Below are positions 27,474-36,069 of a stretch of 64,000 nucleotides of DNA, in pieces. Positions within the stretch are counted from its first letter, which is position 1; each line of letters opens with the position of its first letter. The notes beneath the pieces are model-generated. The model did no database searches. It saw only the letters and a list, made by a program, of their open reading frames with translations, and was not told where the DNA came from. The position numbers and the translations under genes are program-made. The stretch covers positions 1 to 64,000 of the forward strand of contig JBFWNN010000003.1 of NCBI GenBank assembly GCA_050251035.1, in the 5' to 3' direction. The stretch comes from Taklimakanibacter sp050251035. GTDB taxonomy: Bacteria > Pseudomonadota > Alphaproteobacteria > Rhizobiales > Aestuariivirgaceae.

Positions 27474-28769
27474 ATGGCAGACGCAATGGCGGCGGCATCG
27501 CCCGTGGTCCATCACGACCGCAAGCGCGTCGTCTGGGCCGGCATCGTCGGCAATGTGATGGAATGGTACGATTTCGCCATTTACGGCTTCTTCGCCCGCA
27601 CCATCGGCAGCCTCTATTTCCCGGCCGAGGATCCGCGCACCTCGCTCCTGGCCGCCTATGCCGTCTTCGCCGTCGGCTTCTTCATGCGGCCGTTGGGCGC
27701 CATTCTCTTCGGCCATATCGGCGACCGCGTCGGCCGCGGCCCGGCCTTGCTCTGGTCGGTGGTGGCCATGGCGGTGCCCACCCTCGTCATGGGCCTGCTT
27801 CCGACCTATGCCGAGATCGGCATCTGGGCCTCGATCCTGATGCTCGTCTGCCGCATGCTGCAGGGCCTGGCGGTGGGCGGCGAATATACCAGCTCGGCCG
27901 TCTTCCTGGCCGAGACCGCCGAGCCCGGCAAGCGTGGCGCCGCCACTGCCTGGGCGGTGTTCGGCGCAACCGGCGGCATCCTGCTCGGCTCGGCCGTCGG
28001 CGCGCTCGTCATGAACACGCTGCCGCTCGACCAGGTGGTCGCCTGGGGCTGGCGCGTGCCCTTCCTGTTCGGCGTGCTGGTGGGCGTCGCCGGCTTCATC
28101 CTGAGACGGCGCATGCCCTTCGACAAGCCGGCGGCGAAGGAAGGCTCGCCGATGCTGCAGGCGCTGCGCGAGCATCCGCTCGCCATCCTCCAGGCGGTGG
28201 CGATCAGCCTGGTCAATGCCGTCGCCTTCTATCTGATCTTCGTCTACATCGTCACCTGGCTGAAGCTTGCCGCCGACATGGGTGCCCGCACCGCGCTGCA
28301 GATCAATTCGCTCAACATGGTGATCCTGATCGGCGTGGTCCTCGTGATGGCGCGCCTCTCCGACCGGATCGGCCGCAAGCCGATCCTCACCGGCGCCGCG
28401 CTCGGCCTCCTGCTCTTCGCCTGGCCGCTGTTCGAGCTGATGCGCACCGGCGAGGTGCTCTATGTCTTCCTCGGGCAGCTGGGCTTCACCCTGCTGATCG
28501 GCTCCTATGGCTCGGTCAACCCGATCGTGCTGTGCGAGGTGTTCCCGCGCCATGTGCGCTGCTCGGCGGTCTCGGCGGCCTATAATCTCTCCGTGGGGCT
28601 CGCCGGCGGCACGGCGCCCGCGGTCGCGACCTGGCTGATCGAGAGGACGGGCGACACCTCCGTTCCGGCCTTCTACATCATGGGCTGCGCCGCGATATCG
28701 GCGGTGGCGGCCTTCTCGCTGCGCGAGAGCGCCGGGCGGAAGCTGGCGGACGAGCCGGCCGCGGCGTAG
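27474..28769 (+). CDS. MFS transporter, metabolite:H+ symporter (MHS) family
   Basis: This 431-aa protein has 12 TM helices and the MHS signatures: GNVMEWYDFAIYGFF in helix 1, FFMRPLGAILFGHIGDRVGR between helices 2 and 3, and LQGLAVGGEYTSSAVFLAE. A later loop shows ARLSDRIGRKPIL. The family (ProP, KgtP, CitA) transports osmolytes and organic acids with protons; the substrate cannot be inferred. GGGAGGG lies upstream of the ATG. Confidence 0.92.
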   Translation: MADAMAAASPVVHHDRKRVVWAGIVGNVMEWYDFAIYGFFARTIGSLYFPAEDPRTSLLAAYAVFAVGFFMRPLGAILFGHIGDRVGRGPALLWSVVAMAVPTLVMGLLPTYAEIGIWASILMLVCRMLQGLAVGGEYTSSAVFLAETAEPGKRGAATAWAVFGATGGILLGSAVGALVMNTLPLDQVVAWGWRVPFLFGVLVGVAGFILRRRMPFDKPAAKEGSPMLQALREHPLAILQAVAISLVNAVAFYLIFVYIVTWLKLAADMGARTALQINSLNMVILIGVVLVMARLSDRIGRKPILTGAALGLLLFAWPLFELMRTGEVLYVFLGQLGFTLLIGSYGSVNPIVLCEVFPRHVRCSAVSAAYNLSVGLAGGTAPAVATWLIERTGDTSVPAFYIMGCAAISAVAAFSLRESAGRKLADEPAAA

Positions 28770-28909
28770 GCGGAGCGCCAAAGTTCCATGTCGCGGAACC
28801 CTGTGACTTTTGCGCCACAGTGGGAAAACCTTTCGCGGTTAAATCCTTGGCAGATTGACCTTTGCCTCGTCCCGGACGAATGTGTCGGTAGGTCAGGGGG
28901 ACCAGCCTC

Positions 28910-29578
28910 ATGAATCGCAAGCTGCTTTTCGGCGCCGCCTTCTTCTTCGCTGGTATCCATGTGTCGGCGGCCAGCGACCTGCCGCTGCCGGAAACCTATG
29001 ACAGCGACTGGAGCGGCCTCTATGCGACGCTCTCCGCCGGCTATTCCGAGGTGAAGTTGGAGGGCGAGGAGGTCAACCTTCTTTTCGGTGGAGACGACAA
29101 GGACTCTTCGGGCGGCGCCGTCTTCGGCGCCGGTCTGGGCTACAATTTCGATCTGGGCGATTTCGTCATCGGCGTCGAAGGCGACATCAACTACCTCACC
29201 AACGAGAACACCCTCGACATGAAGAGCACCGTCGATGCGGACTATGACTGGTTTGCGACCGGTCGCCTGCGCGCCGGTTTTGATCTCGACGGCACACTGA
29301 TCTACGCGACCGGTGGCGCGGCATGGCTCGCCGCCGATTTCGAGGGCACCATCTTTGGCCAAAGCGGCACCGACCATCAGACCTATTTCGGCTGGACGGC
29401 GGGCGGCGGCATCGAACACATGTTCAGCGACAGCTTGAGCTTGCGGGTCGAAGGCCTTTATGCGGATTTTCCGAGTGAGGACGTGAATCTCGATGATGGT
29501 GATCCGGCCTTTATCGAAATCGAATCTGACGTATTCCTGGTGCGGGCCGGCCTGAGCTGGCGCTTCTTCTCACCCTGA
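28910..29578 (+). CDS. Outer membrane beta-barrel protein (Omp25/Hbp-like)
   Basis: This 222-aa protein has a signal peptide (MNRKLLFGAAFFFAGIHVSAAS) and an 8-stranded porin-like barrel pattern: DWSGLYATLSAGYSEV, GAGLGYNFDLGDFVIGVEGDIN, WFATGRLRAGFDLDGTLIYATGGAAW, GWTAGGGIEHMFSDSLSLRVEGLYADF and a C-terminal LVRAGLSWRFF ending in aromatic residues. This matches the rhizobial Omp25/heme-binding family. It differs from most by a short acidic start (SDLPLPETYDSDW). The 140-bp upstream region has no other gene and should hold its promoter. Confidence 0.9.
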   Translation: MNRKLLFGAAFFFAGIHVSAASDLPLPETYDSDWSGLYATLSAGYSEVKLEGEEVNLLFGGDDKDSSGGAVFGAGLGYNFDLGDFVIGVEGDINYLTNENTLDMKSTVDADYDWFATGRLRAGFDLDGTLIYATGGAAWLAADFEGTIFGQSGTDHQTYFGWTAGGGIEHMFSDSLSLRVEGLYADFPSEDVNLDDGDPAFIEIESDVFLVRAGLSWRFFSP

Positions 29579-29592
29579 GACGTCCACGGCCG

Positions 29593-29829
29593 TCACGCGG
29601 CGAGAACCGCCGCCAGATCGCGCACCGTCTCGACTTTTCCGAAAGCCAGCGGATCGAGCTCCTTGCCGCGTTTCTCGCTGAGCTCGAGCGCCAGGCGTTC
29701 CATCGCCAGGCTGTCGAAGCCGGTGATCTCCAGCACCGGCGTATCTGCCGTGAGGCCCTCGACCGGCTGCTCGAGCGCCCGGTTGATCATCGCGATGACG
29801 TCGCTGACGGTGTTCTCTTCAGTCCGCAT
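29593..29829 (-). CDS. Acyl carrier protein-like
   Basis: This 78-aa protein has the ACP four-helix pattern, with the phosphopantetheine serine in GFDSLAMERL preceded by a leader helix (SDVIAMINRALEQP) and a typical FGKVETVRDLAAVL end. It should carry acyl or polyketide-type intermediates. It is the last gene of a minus-strand run after the GNAT gene, with an 11-bp overlap, which points to translational coupling. It is distinct from the housekeeping acpP by context (no fabF/fabD nearby). Confidence 0.8.
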   Translation of the reverse strand: MRTEENTVSDVIAMINRALEQPVEGLTADTPVLEITGFDSLAMERLALELSEKRGKELDPLAFGKVETVRDLAAVLAA

Positions 29830-30391
29830 GTTTTCGTGGTTTCCAATCCGATGCCAGCATACCGAGCAGGAACTGGCTGCGCCGCCCGCTCTTGTCGAAA
29901 GCCCTGATCTCGTCCCTGAGGAAGCCCTCGATCTTGAAGCCGATGCGACGCAGCGGCACCAGGGTGGCGAAGTTCTTCTCCCACACTTGCGCCGTCGCCT
30001 TTTCGAGGCCGCGTTCTTTGAACAGCTCGTCGAAGAGACCGAAGCCCACTTCCTCGAAAACCTGCTTTCCGCGCCAGTTGCGGTCGCCGATGAAGCCCGA
30101 GAACTTGACCAGCGCATGGACGGTGTTCACATCCATGAGCAGAAGGCCGACGAGGCTTTGGGTCTTGCGGACGAAGATCCCGACCAGATAGCGCGTCCGG
30201 TCGTCGAAGCCGGCGACGAAGCGGGCCACATCGTCTGCGCTCAGCCGCCGGGGCGGCATGTTGAGCGCTCCCATCAGCTCGGCATTGGAAATCCAGGCGC
30301 GGAAAATGCCGCCCGCATCGCGCGCCGTCATGCTCCTGACCAGGAACCGCTCGGTCTCGATGCTGATGGGTTTGCCGCGGGCTGGCTGCAT
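29819..30391 (-). CDS. GNAT-family N-acetyltransferase (RimJ/RimL-like)
   Basis: This protein of about 190 aa begins MQPARGKPISIETERFLVRSM. It shows RimL-like features: ETERFLVRSMTARD at the start, SLVGLLLMDVN and FSGFIGDRNWRGKQVFEEVG as the acetyl-CoA-binding loop, and FKIEGFLRDEI at the end. It sits 5 bp after the radical SAM gene and overlaps the ACP gene by 11 bp. The position suggests N- or O-acylation of a biosynthetic intermediate, possibly from the acyl carrier; this is inference. Confidence 0.8.
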   Translation of the reverse strand: MQPARGKPISIETERFLVRSMTARDAGGIFRAWISNAELMGALNMPPRRLSADDVARFVAGFDDRTRYLVGIFVRKTQSLVGLLLMDVNTVHALVKFSGFIGDRNWRGKQVFEEVGFGLFDELFKERGLEKATAQVWEKNFATLVPLRRIGFKIEGFLRDEIRAFDKSGRRSQFLLGMLASDWKPRKHAD

Positions 30392-30396
30392 CGGTT

Positions 30397-31935
30397 TCAC
30401 ACGTAAGCGTGGCTCATCGCCGTCGGCCGCCGCGCATGCAGGCTCTCGTCCCACAGGCCGAAATGGTCGAGCATGTGGCGCGTCTGGCAATAGACGATGA
30501 GGGAATAGCCGATCTGCGAAAGAAGATCCGGCCGCTGCCGCACGAGCGTCTCGAGCCGGGCCACCAGCGCCGTCTCGGTCTCGCCGCGTTTCGCCAGTGC
30601 CGCGGCGAGACGCGCTTCGATCAGGCTGAACACATTGAGGCCGCGGCGGTTGACATTGGCAGGCGAGACTTCGGCGAAATGCTCGACGCGTGCGAGCCAG
30701 TTCCACGGATCGTAGATGTCGTTGAGCAGGCGCCGCCATCCGGATTTGAGCTCGGCCGCGGACATGAGCCTGGGCTGGATATTGGTGCCGAGCAGATTGT
30801 CCTCGCCGTGAAAATCTTCATCGAGCCGGCCTTCCGCCTTGATGCGCGCCCAGAGCGGCGTGCCATGGGGTGCCACCAGGAGGCCCATCTGGATGACGGG
30901 CGCCGGCAGGCTGGCGATGAAGCGGGCCTGGCGTTCGAAGATGTCGGGCCCGTCATGGTCGAATCCCACGATCATGCCGCATAAGGGCAGGAGGCCGGCG
31001 CCCACGATCTTGCCGACTTCTTCGGCGAGGTCGACGCGCAGGTTCTGGCGCTTCAGCGCTTCCTTGAGGGCGTCCTCGTTCGGCGTCTCGATGCCGATGA
31101 AGCAGCGGTCGAGTCCGGCCCGGACCGCGAGATCGAGGAGGTCGCGATCGCGCGCCGCATCGATCGACAATTGCGTCGCGAAGCGCATGCGTCCCGCGGT
31201 CTGCCGGTCGTTCCACGCCTCGATCGCCGCGAGCAGCGTGCGCGCCCGCTTGCGCATGACGGTGAAATTGTCGTCGGCGAGCAGCACGTCGCGGCAGCCG
31301 AGCCGATAGAGCGCGTCGAGCTCGCCCAACACCTGGTCCGGCTCCTTCCAGCGCTGCTTGCGTCCGAGATACTGGATGACGTCGCAGAAATCGCATTCGA
31401 AGGGGCAGCCGCGCGAGGTCTGCACCTGCCCCGCCATGCTGTGGCGGAAGCGGTAGAGGTCCCAGCGCGGCTTGGGGCTCAGGCTCAGATCGGGCTTGCC
31501 GCCGCGATATTCGGGCTTGGGTCGTCCAGCGGCGATATCGGCGAAGACCTCATGCGCGATGTCCTCGATCTCGCCGATGACCAGCACATCGGCCAGGCCC
31601 CTGAGATCGTCGGGCCACAGGCTCACATGCGGGCCGCCGACGATGACGAGCTTGCCGCGCCGGCGGAACTCGCGCGCCAGCACTTTCATGCGTCCGCGCT
31701 GCGACACCTTGGCGGTGATGGCGACCACCTCCGCCCTGGTGTCGAGATCGACAGCGTCGCGCCGCTCGTCGCAGATCTCGATCGTCCAGTCCTCGGGCAC
31801 GAGGGCCGCCACCGTCGGCGTCGCCAGGTCGGCCACGATCGGAAACCGGCCGATATGGGTGGCGGTGAGGACCTCGCTGCTGAAGAAATAGGGCGCGGCC
31901 TCTTGCGGGTTGATGATGTAGATCGATCGCGGCAT
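30397..31935 (-). CDS. Cobalamin-binding-type radical SAM protein
   Basis: This protein of about 512 aa has an N-terminal B12-binding-like Rossmann domain (about residues 1-145: NPQEAAPYFFSSEV, LVIVGGPHVSLWPDDLRGLADVLVIGE). The radical SAM core follows, with the [4Fe-4S] motif GCPFECDFC (Cys near 177, 181 and 184), then VLLADDNFTV, RCFIGIETPNEDALKEALKRQN and a C-terminal DUF4070-type region (DIYDPWNWLARVEHFAEV). Relatives methylate or rearrange carbon centres (BchE, HpnJ and related enzymes). The ATG at 31935 gives MPRSIYIINPQEAAP. It lies downstream of a methyltransferase and upstream of GNAT and ACP genes. Confidence 0.87.
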   Translation of the reverse strand: MPRSIYIINPQEAAPYFFSSEVLTATHIGRFPIVADLATPTVAALVPEDWTIEICDERRDAVDLDTRAEVVAITAKVSQRGRMKVLAREFRRRGKLVIVGGPHVSLWPDDLRGLADVLVIGEIEDIAHEVFADIAAGRPKPEYRGGKPDLSLSPKPRWDLYRFRHSMAGQVQTSRGCPFECDFCDVIQYLGRKQRWKEPDQVLGELDALYRLGCRDVLLADDNFTVMRKRARTLLAAIEAWNDRQTAGRMRFATQLSIDAARDRDLLDLAVRAGLDRCFIGIETPNEDALKEALKRQNLRVDLAEEVGKIVGAGLLPLCGMIVGFDHDGPDIFERQARFIASLPAPVIQMGLLVAPHGTPLWARIKAEGRLDEDFHGEDNLLGTNIQPRLMSAAELKSGWRRLLNDIYDPWNWLARVEHFAEVSPANVNRRGLNVFSLIEARLAAALAKRGETETALVARLETLVRQRPDLLSQIGYSLIVYCQTRHMLDHFGLWDESLHARRPTAMSHAYV

Positions 31936-32055
31936 TCGGCGTGAGTGAACCACGAATGGATGAGCGAGGCAAACATCCCGATGTTGCACGGGCAGGCGAA
32001 AACGGGACGCGTTCCCCCGCTGCGGAACCCGCCTTTTCAGGGTCCGATGGCCGCC

Positions 32056-33090
32056 TTACGCCTTCACCGCCTCGATGACGCTGACCGTCGAGGCCGTCGG
32101 CACCACGCGGGTGAGCTTGAATCGGGCCTTGGCGAACAAAGCCTCATATTCCGCCGCCGTGCGTTCCTCGCCGCCCGGCAGCGCCAGCATCACCATGTCG
32201 AGGATCTTGCCGAAATGCGGTTCGTCGCGCCCGGGCAGCACCATCTCGACGAGGAGCAGGCGGCCATGGTCGGGCATCGCCCGGCGCACATTCCCCAGGA
32301 TCGTCAGGCACTGCGCCTCGCTCCAGTCATGGATGACATGGGAGAGGATATAGGCATCGCCGCCCGTGGGCACCGATTGGAAGAAATCATGCGGCGCGAT
32401 CGCGATGCGGTCGGCGACGCCGCGGCCCGAGAGGAAGGCGGGCGCATCCTTCACCACATGCGGCAGGTCGGCGAGGATGCCGCGCGGGCCTTCATGGTGC
32501 TCGAGGATCGTGGCCAGCATATTGCCGGTGGCGCCGCCGACATCGACGATGGTTCCGAGCCCGGAGAAATCATAGGCCGCGGCGACGGCCGGCGGCTCGC
32601 CGCCATGGATGCCGACCATCGTTTCGCTGAACAGCGATGCGGCTTCGGGATGCCGTCCGAGATAGTCGAAGACCGGCATGCCGTTGATTTTCTCGAAGGC
32701 CGTCGTGCCGGTGCGCACGCTGTGGGCGAGGTCCTCCATGGCGTGGGTGAACCATGGCGCGCAGAGGGTGAGGACGGAGGCCCGGGCCGATCCCGGGGCG
32801 CCGGCTTTCAGCGCGGCGCCGAGCGGCGTCAGCGCGAAGCTCCTGTCGGCGTTCTCGGTGAGGATGCCGAGGCCGGCGAGGCTACGCATCAGCCGGTAGA
32901 GCGCGCGCGGGTCGAACCCCATCGCGCCGGCGATGTCCTCCGCACTCTTCGGCCCCTGCGCCAGCCGGTCGGCGAGATCGAGCTTCGCCGCCGCATGGAC
33001 GATCGCCGACACCCAATAGGCGCTCGCCATCTGGACGAGCTGCGCCGATGGCGGCACGGTCTCGGCCGATGGCTGCGGTTGACCCGGCAT
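32056..33090 (-). CDS. O-methyltransferase family 2 (acetylserotonin/hydroxyneurosporene type)
   Basis: This 344-aa protein has an N-terminal dimerisation winged-helix (AAKLDLADRLAQGPKSAEDIAGAMG; YRLMRSLAGLGILTE) and a C-terminal methyltransferase with VDVGGATGNMLATILEHH as motif I and VIHDWSEAQCLTILGNVRRA around the catalytic-base region. AAGGGGG precedes the ATG at 33090. It is upstream of, and in line with, the radical SAM-GNAT-ACP run, separated by 120 bp, so co-regulation is plausible but not proved. Confidence 0.88.
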   Translation of the reverse strand: MPGQPQPSAETVPPSAQLVQMASAYWVSAIVHAAAKLDLADRLAQGPKSAEDIAGAMGFDPRALYRLMRSLAGLGILTENADRSFALTPLGAALKAGAPGSARASVLTLCAPWFTHAMEDLAHSVRTGTTAFEKINGMPVFDYLGRHPEAASLFSETMVGIHGGEPPAVAAAYDFSGLGTIVDVGGATGNMLATILEHHEGPRGILADLPHVVKDAPAFLSGRGVADRIAIAPHDFFQSVPTGGDAYILSHVIHDWSEAQCLTILGNVRRAMPDHGRLLLVEMVLPGRDEPHFGKILDMVMLALPGGEERTAAEYEALFAKARFKLTRVVPTASTVSVIEAVKA

Positions 33091-33249
33091 GTTGCCCCCT
33101 TTGTCTGTCCATCGGGCCGCGAAGCGTCCGATATCAGGGATTATCAGGGAATTTCGCAGAAAAATTCCTCGCCCGAGCAATATCAATAACTTGGCGAAAC
33201 GAGCAGGGAATTTACGAAATCCAGCAGGAATGTCACGTCTGGGCGACGG

Positions 33250-33265
33250 TTTTCACCGGTGAAAA
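33250..33265. promoter_or_regulatory. Perfect 16-bp palindrome, candidate operator
   Basis: TTTTCACCGGTGAAAA reads the same on both strands and lies 160 bp upstream of the O-methyltransferase start, in an AT-rich spacer without genes. It may be an operator for the methyltransferase run or a terminator-like element of the small gene at 33382. Confidence 0.4.
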
Positions 33266-33381
33266 AATTACGAATAATTTGCCGCACACCCCCGGCCGGC
33301 ACGCGCGGAATTCTCCGACCCTGGTCATTTCCAAATCACAAGCTGCCGGCCAAATCAAGTACAAAATAGGAACATTGCCCG

Positions 33382-33543
33382 TCAGCCCAGGATCGAACTG
33401 TTTGCCGCCGCGGCCCATAAGGCGATGAGGGCCGAGATCGCGGTCGCCGCGGCGAGGCTAGCGAGGAGCCAGAGGAAGAACGACCGGTCGACGCCGTCGA
33501 TCGCCTTGGCGTCTATCCGCTGCCTGTTGGTCTTCCTGTTCAT
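33382..33543 (-). CDS. Small single-pass membrane protein
   Basis: This 53-aa protein begins MNRKTNRQRIDAKAIDGVDRS and has one TM helix (FFLWLLASLAAATAISALIAL) near the C-terminus, with a basic N-terminal tail. A very strong AAAGGAGGG site sits 6-7 nt before the ATG, which is the main support for translation. Function unknown. Confidence 0.6.
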   Translation of the reverse strand: MNRKTNRQRIDAKAIDGVDRSFFLWLLASLAAATAISALIALWAAAANSSILG

Positions 33544-33575
33544 GCCGTTCCCTCCTTTCTGCCGAACCAACTTGA

Positions 33576-33872
33576 CGACATTGGGGTTCCTTCAAGGAAT
33601 GTGACGAGAAATTACCGGCCGGGAACCAGGCGGGGCGTCGGCCGGTTGATCGGCTGGAGGTGAAGCCTCGGTCGGATGACCGCCGCCTCACGCGCGACGG
33701 CGGACGCATCTTCCATTTCTGGGCCTCCGAGCTGCCGTCGAACCATGTCGATACCGTGTGGCCGTACTGGAACCTGCTGGACTTCACGCCGGAAGGCCGC
33801 CCCGACATCTCCACGCCGCCGCAGACCTTCCGTTCGGAATTCCTGGAGACGCATTATCTGGACAAGGAGTAG
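33576..33872 (+). pseudogene. C-terminal remnant of an unrecognised enzyme
   Basis: An open frame runs from 33576 to a stop at 33872 with protein-like sequence (KLPAGNQAGRRPVDRLEVKP; SELPSNHVDTVWPYWNLLDF; GRPDISTPPQTFRSEFLE). There is no ATG, GTG or TTG before GTG 33660, and that GTG lacks a spaced ribosome site. The best reading is a 5'-truncated gene tail. It could instead be a short real protein from GTG 33660. The parent family was not recognised. Confidence 0.35.
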
Positions 33873-34088
33873 TCCGCGCGCGCGGCCTTGCAATCCGCAG
33901 GTCCGCACCCCATATGGCAAATATCGACGTTTTCATCCAACCTTGGTTGGCGGCGTTTCGCCGCGATATTTCATCGATTTCGGAACCTCGATCATGACGG
34001 GCCTCGCGCCCGTGTCAGCAGCGCAGACCGCGGATGTACCGGCTGCGCTGCCGACTGACGTTGTAATAATGACTTTGAGAGAACGGCC

Positions 34089-34528
34089 ATGTCTTCCATC
34101 AGTGCCCTGAAAGCAAAGGCGACCCATGACGCGGCGATGGACATCATCGCCAAGGAAACGCGCGAGCGCGCCGCCAAGACCGAGCATCTGCGCCAGCTGC
34201 GCCTGGCCGCCGAAGCGCAGACCGGCACGACCGACCGGATCGCGGTGCCGCGCGTGAAGACGCCGCTTGCCGTCCGCGCNNNNNNNNNNNNNNNNNNNNN
34301 NNNNNNNNNNNNNNNNNNNNNNNNNNNNNNNNNNNNNNNNNNNNNNNNNNNNNNNNNNNNNNNNNNNNNNNNNNNNNNNAGGAAACGCGCGAGCGCGCCG
34401 CCAAGACCGAGCATCTGCGCCAGCTGCGCCTGGCCGCCGAAGCGCAGACCGGCACGACCGACCGGATCGCGGTGCCGCGCGTGAAGACGCCGCTTGCCGT
34501 CCGCGCGCAGACGCGCCGGGGCCGCTAG
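34089..34528 (+). CDS. Small basic protein of unknown function, split by an artefactual gap
   Basis: The frame starts MSSISALKAKATHDAAMDII, runs into the 100-N gap at 34280, and the same sequence resumes after it. If the 127-bp duplication is collapsed, the frame stays open and ends at TAG 34526-34528, giving a 70-aa helical, Arg/Lys-rich protein ending TPLAVRAQTRRGR. The middle contains THDAAMDIIAKETRERAAKT. No family is recognised. As deposited the protein would be wrongly extended or broken. Confidence 0.55.
34153..34506. repeat. 127-bp direct duplication flanking the N gap (assembly artefact)
   Basis: Positions 34153-34279 and 34380-34506 are identical base for base over 127 bp, ending exactly at the gap on one side and starting exactly after it on the other. 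An overlap of 127 equals a common maximum k-mer of short-read assemblers, so two contigs share their ends and were joined with Ns instead of merged. Confidence 0.92.
34280..34379. other. Scaffold gap of 100 N
   Basis: Exactly 100 undetermined bases, the usual placeholder for a gap of unknown size. Given the flanking duplication, no real sequence is likely to be missing. Confidence 0.99.
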
Positions 34529-34540
34529 GATCACTCCCGA

Positions 34541-34638
34541 CACCCCCATGCCGAGTAGCCTCGAAGCATCCTTCAGGATGGAGTGAGAGCAGTGCGGCAC
34601 ACCCTTCGCGCCGCGCTTCGCGAGCGCCTCAGGTGAGG
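34541..34638. repeat. Dispersed REP-like element, copy A
   Basis: It shares the blocks CCTCGAAGCATCCTTCAGGA and CACACCCTTCG followed by a GCG-rich loop and CTCAGGTGAGG with copies at 35937 and 39133-39300. The element is partly palindromic (CCTCA..TGAGG outer ends). It follows the small-protein gene and abuts the end of the HWE kinase gene. Confidence 0.7.
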
Positions 34639-34645
34639 CTGGCCT

Positions 34646-35746
34646 TCAGCGCGGCCGCGCCGAGATCCGGCAGCTGAGGCCCGCCGGCAGGTAGCGCAGG
34701 TCGACCGATCCGGACAGCGTGTCGCACACCATCCGGTTCAGGAGCCGCGTGCCGAACCCTTCGCGCGCCGGCGCGATGACCGCAGGCCCACCTTCTTCGC
34801 GCCAGTCGAGATCGATCCGCCCGTCCTCGCCGAGCGTCCAGCGGATGTGGACGCGGCCCTGCGGAGAGGACAGGGCGCCATATTTGAGCGCATTGGTGCA
34901 CAGCTCATGCAGCGCCATGCTGAAGCCGGTGACGACAGGCCCTCTCACCTCGACCGCCGGCCCTTTGAAGTCGACGGCCTCGCGTCGGCCCGCGCGATAG
35001 GGCGCGGTGATCTTGTCGACGATCTCGCCGAGGTCCGCGGCGCCCGCTTCGGTGCTGAGCACGATGTCATTGGCGAGCGACAAGGCCTGCAGGCGGCCGA
35101 GATAGGTCTTGAGCGCGGTCTCGACATCGGCGCCCGGGACAAAGCTCTGCCGCGCCAGGGCCTGGACGACGGTGAAGGAGTTCTTCACGCGATGGCGCAG
35201 CTCGCCGGCCACGAGGGCGAGCTGGTCCTCGACCAGGCGCTTCTCGGTGATGTCGATGAGGAAGCCCGTGATCTTCGGCCGCCCTTGCAGCGAGGTGACA
35301 TATTGCGCGCGATACAGCAGGTGCCTGGTGACGCCGGGCGGCACGATGATGGTGAGCTCGGCCTCGACCTGGGTGCGGTCTTCCGGCCTGGCGCCGCCAC
35401 CGAGCGGGCGGGGCTTGAGCTCGCCCTGGGCGACGAGCGTCTTCACCGCCTCCCAGCTGGCGCCGAGGCGGCCGACCTTCTCGAGCTCGCCGGGCGCGTA
35501 GCGCGAACGCAATTCCGCGAGCGACGGCTTGTGGTCCGGCGGGAAGCCGAACAGCGCATTGAGCTCGGGCGTGTGGGTGACGGCGCCGGTCTCGAGATCG
35601 ACTTCCCATATGGCCATCTGTCCGGCTTCCACCGCGAAGCGCAAGCGCTCCTCGCTTTCGAGCAAGGCGGGAATGGGCGTGATGTCGGGGCCCGGGCCGG
35701 TCTTGGCCGCGGGCGGAGGCGCGTCGGCGGTCGTGGCGTGCGTCAC
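34646..35746 (-). CDS. PAS-HWE sensor histidine kinase
   Basis: This protein of about 366 aa has one PAS domain (about residues 30-165: ERLRFAVEAGQMAIWEVDLETGAVTHTPELNALFG; ITGFLIDITEKR) and an HWE kinase core. The H-box is ELRHRVKNSFTVVQALARQSF, the N-box LHELCTNALKYGALS, and the WxE signature WREEGGP. GTG at 35746 is the likely start because AGGAA lies 8 nt upstream; the longer frame above it is REP sequence. No TM segment, so it is a soluble sensor, perhaps of light or redox. No response regulator is adjacent. Confidence 0.87.
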   Translation of the reverse strand: MTHATTADAPPPAAKTGPGPDITPIPALLESEERLRFAVEAGQMAIWEVDLETGAVTHTPELNALFGFPPDHKPSLAELRSRYAPGELEKVGRLGASWEAVKTLVAQGELKPRPLGGGARPEDRTQVEAELTIIVPPGVTRHLLYRAQYVTSLQGRPKITGFLIDITEKRLVEDQLALVAGELRHRVKNSFTVVQALARQSFVPGADVETALKTYLGRLQALSLANDIVLSTEAGAADLGEIVDKITAPYRAGRREAVDFKGPAVEVRGPVVTGFSMALHELCTNALKYGALSSPQGRVHIRWTLGEDGRIDLDWREEGGPAVIAPAREGFGTRLLNRMVCDTLSGSVDLRYLPAGLSCRISARPR

Positions 35747-35936
35747 AGCGCGAGGTTCCTGCTGCAGGCGTTTCGACTGGTGGCCGACATGCCGCTGTCG
35801 CCGACATGTCGTGTTTGCCCGGGCTGCCCTCGGCGCTGAGCCATGACGCTCGCATGCGCCGAGAGCAGCGTCAAGGAATGAAGCGGAGGAGCTTGGGTTC
35901 CCGGCGCGGAACCGACTGAGGCGTTTCGCCTCTCGA

Positions 35937-36050
35937 CACCCCTCATGCTGAGGCGGCCGCGCAGCGGCCCTCGAAGCATCCTTCAGGATAGAGTGGGAAT
36001 AGCGCGGCACACCCTTCGAGGCTCGCTGCGCAAGCACCTCAGGGTGAGGC
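35937..36050. repeat. Dispersed REP-like element, copy B
   Basis: This 114-bp copy begins CACCCCTCATGCTGAGG and ends CACCTCAGGGTGAGG, so the ends are complementary. It carries the shared CCTCGAAGCATCCTTCAGGA block in the middle. It lies between the HWE kinase promoter region and a short membrane-protein gene. Confidence 0.75.
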
Positions 36051-36069
36051 TATCAACTCGTCATGCCAC

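Noticed and set aside
33660..33872. Short intact gene from GTG 33660
   Set aside because: Not dropped outright but down-weighted: no spaced ribosome site and the frame is protein-like upstream of the GTG, so a truncated remnant is preferred.
34280..34379. Possible inserted element or unknown gene in the N gap
   Set aside because: The exact 127-bp duplicate flanks point to an unmerged contig overlap rather than hidden content.
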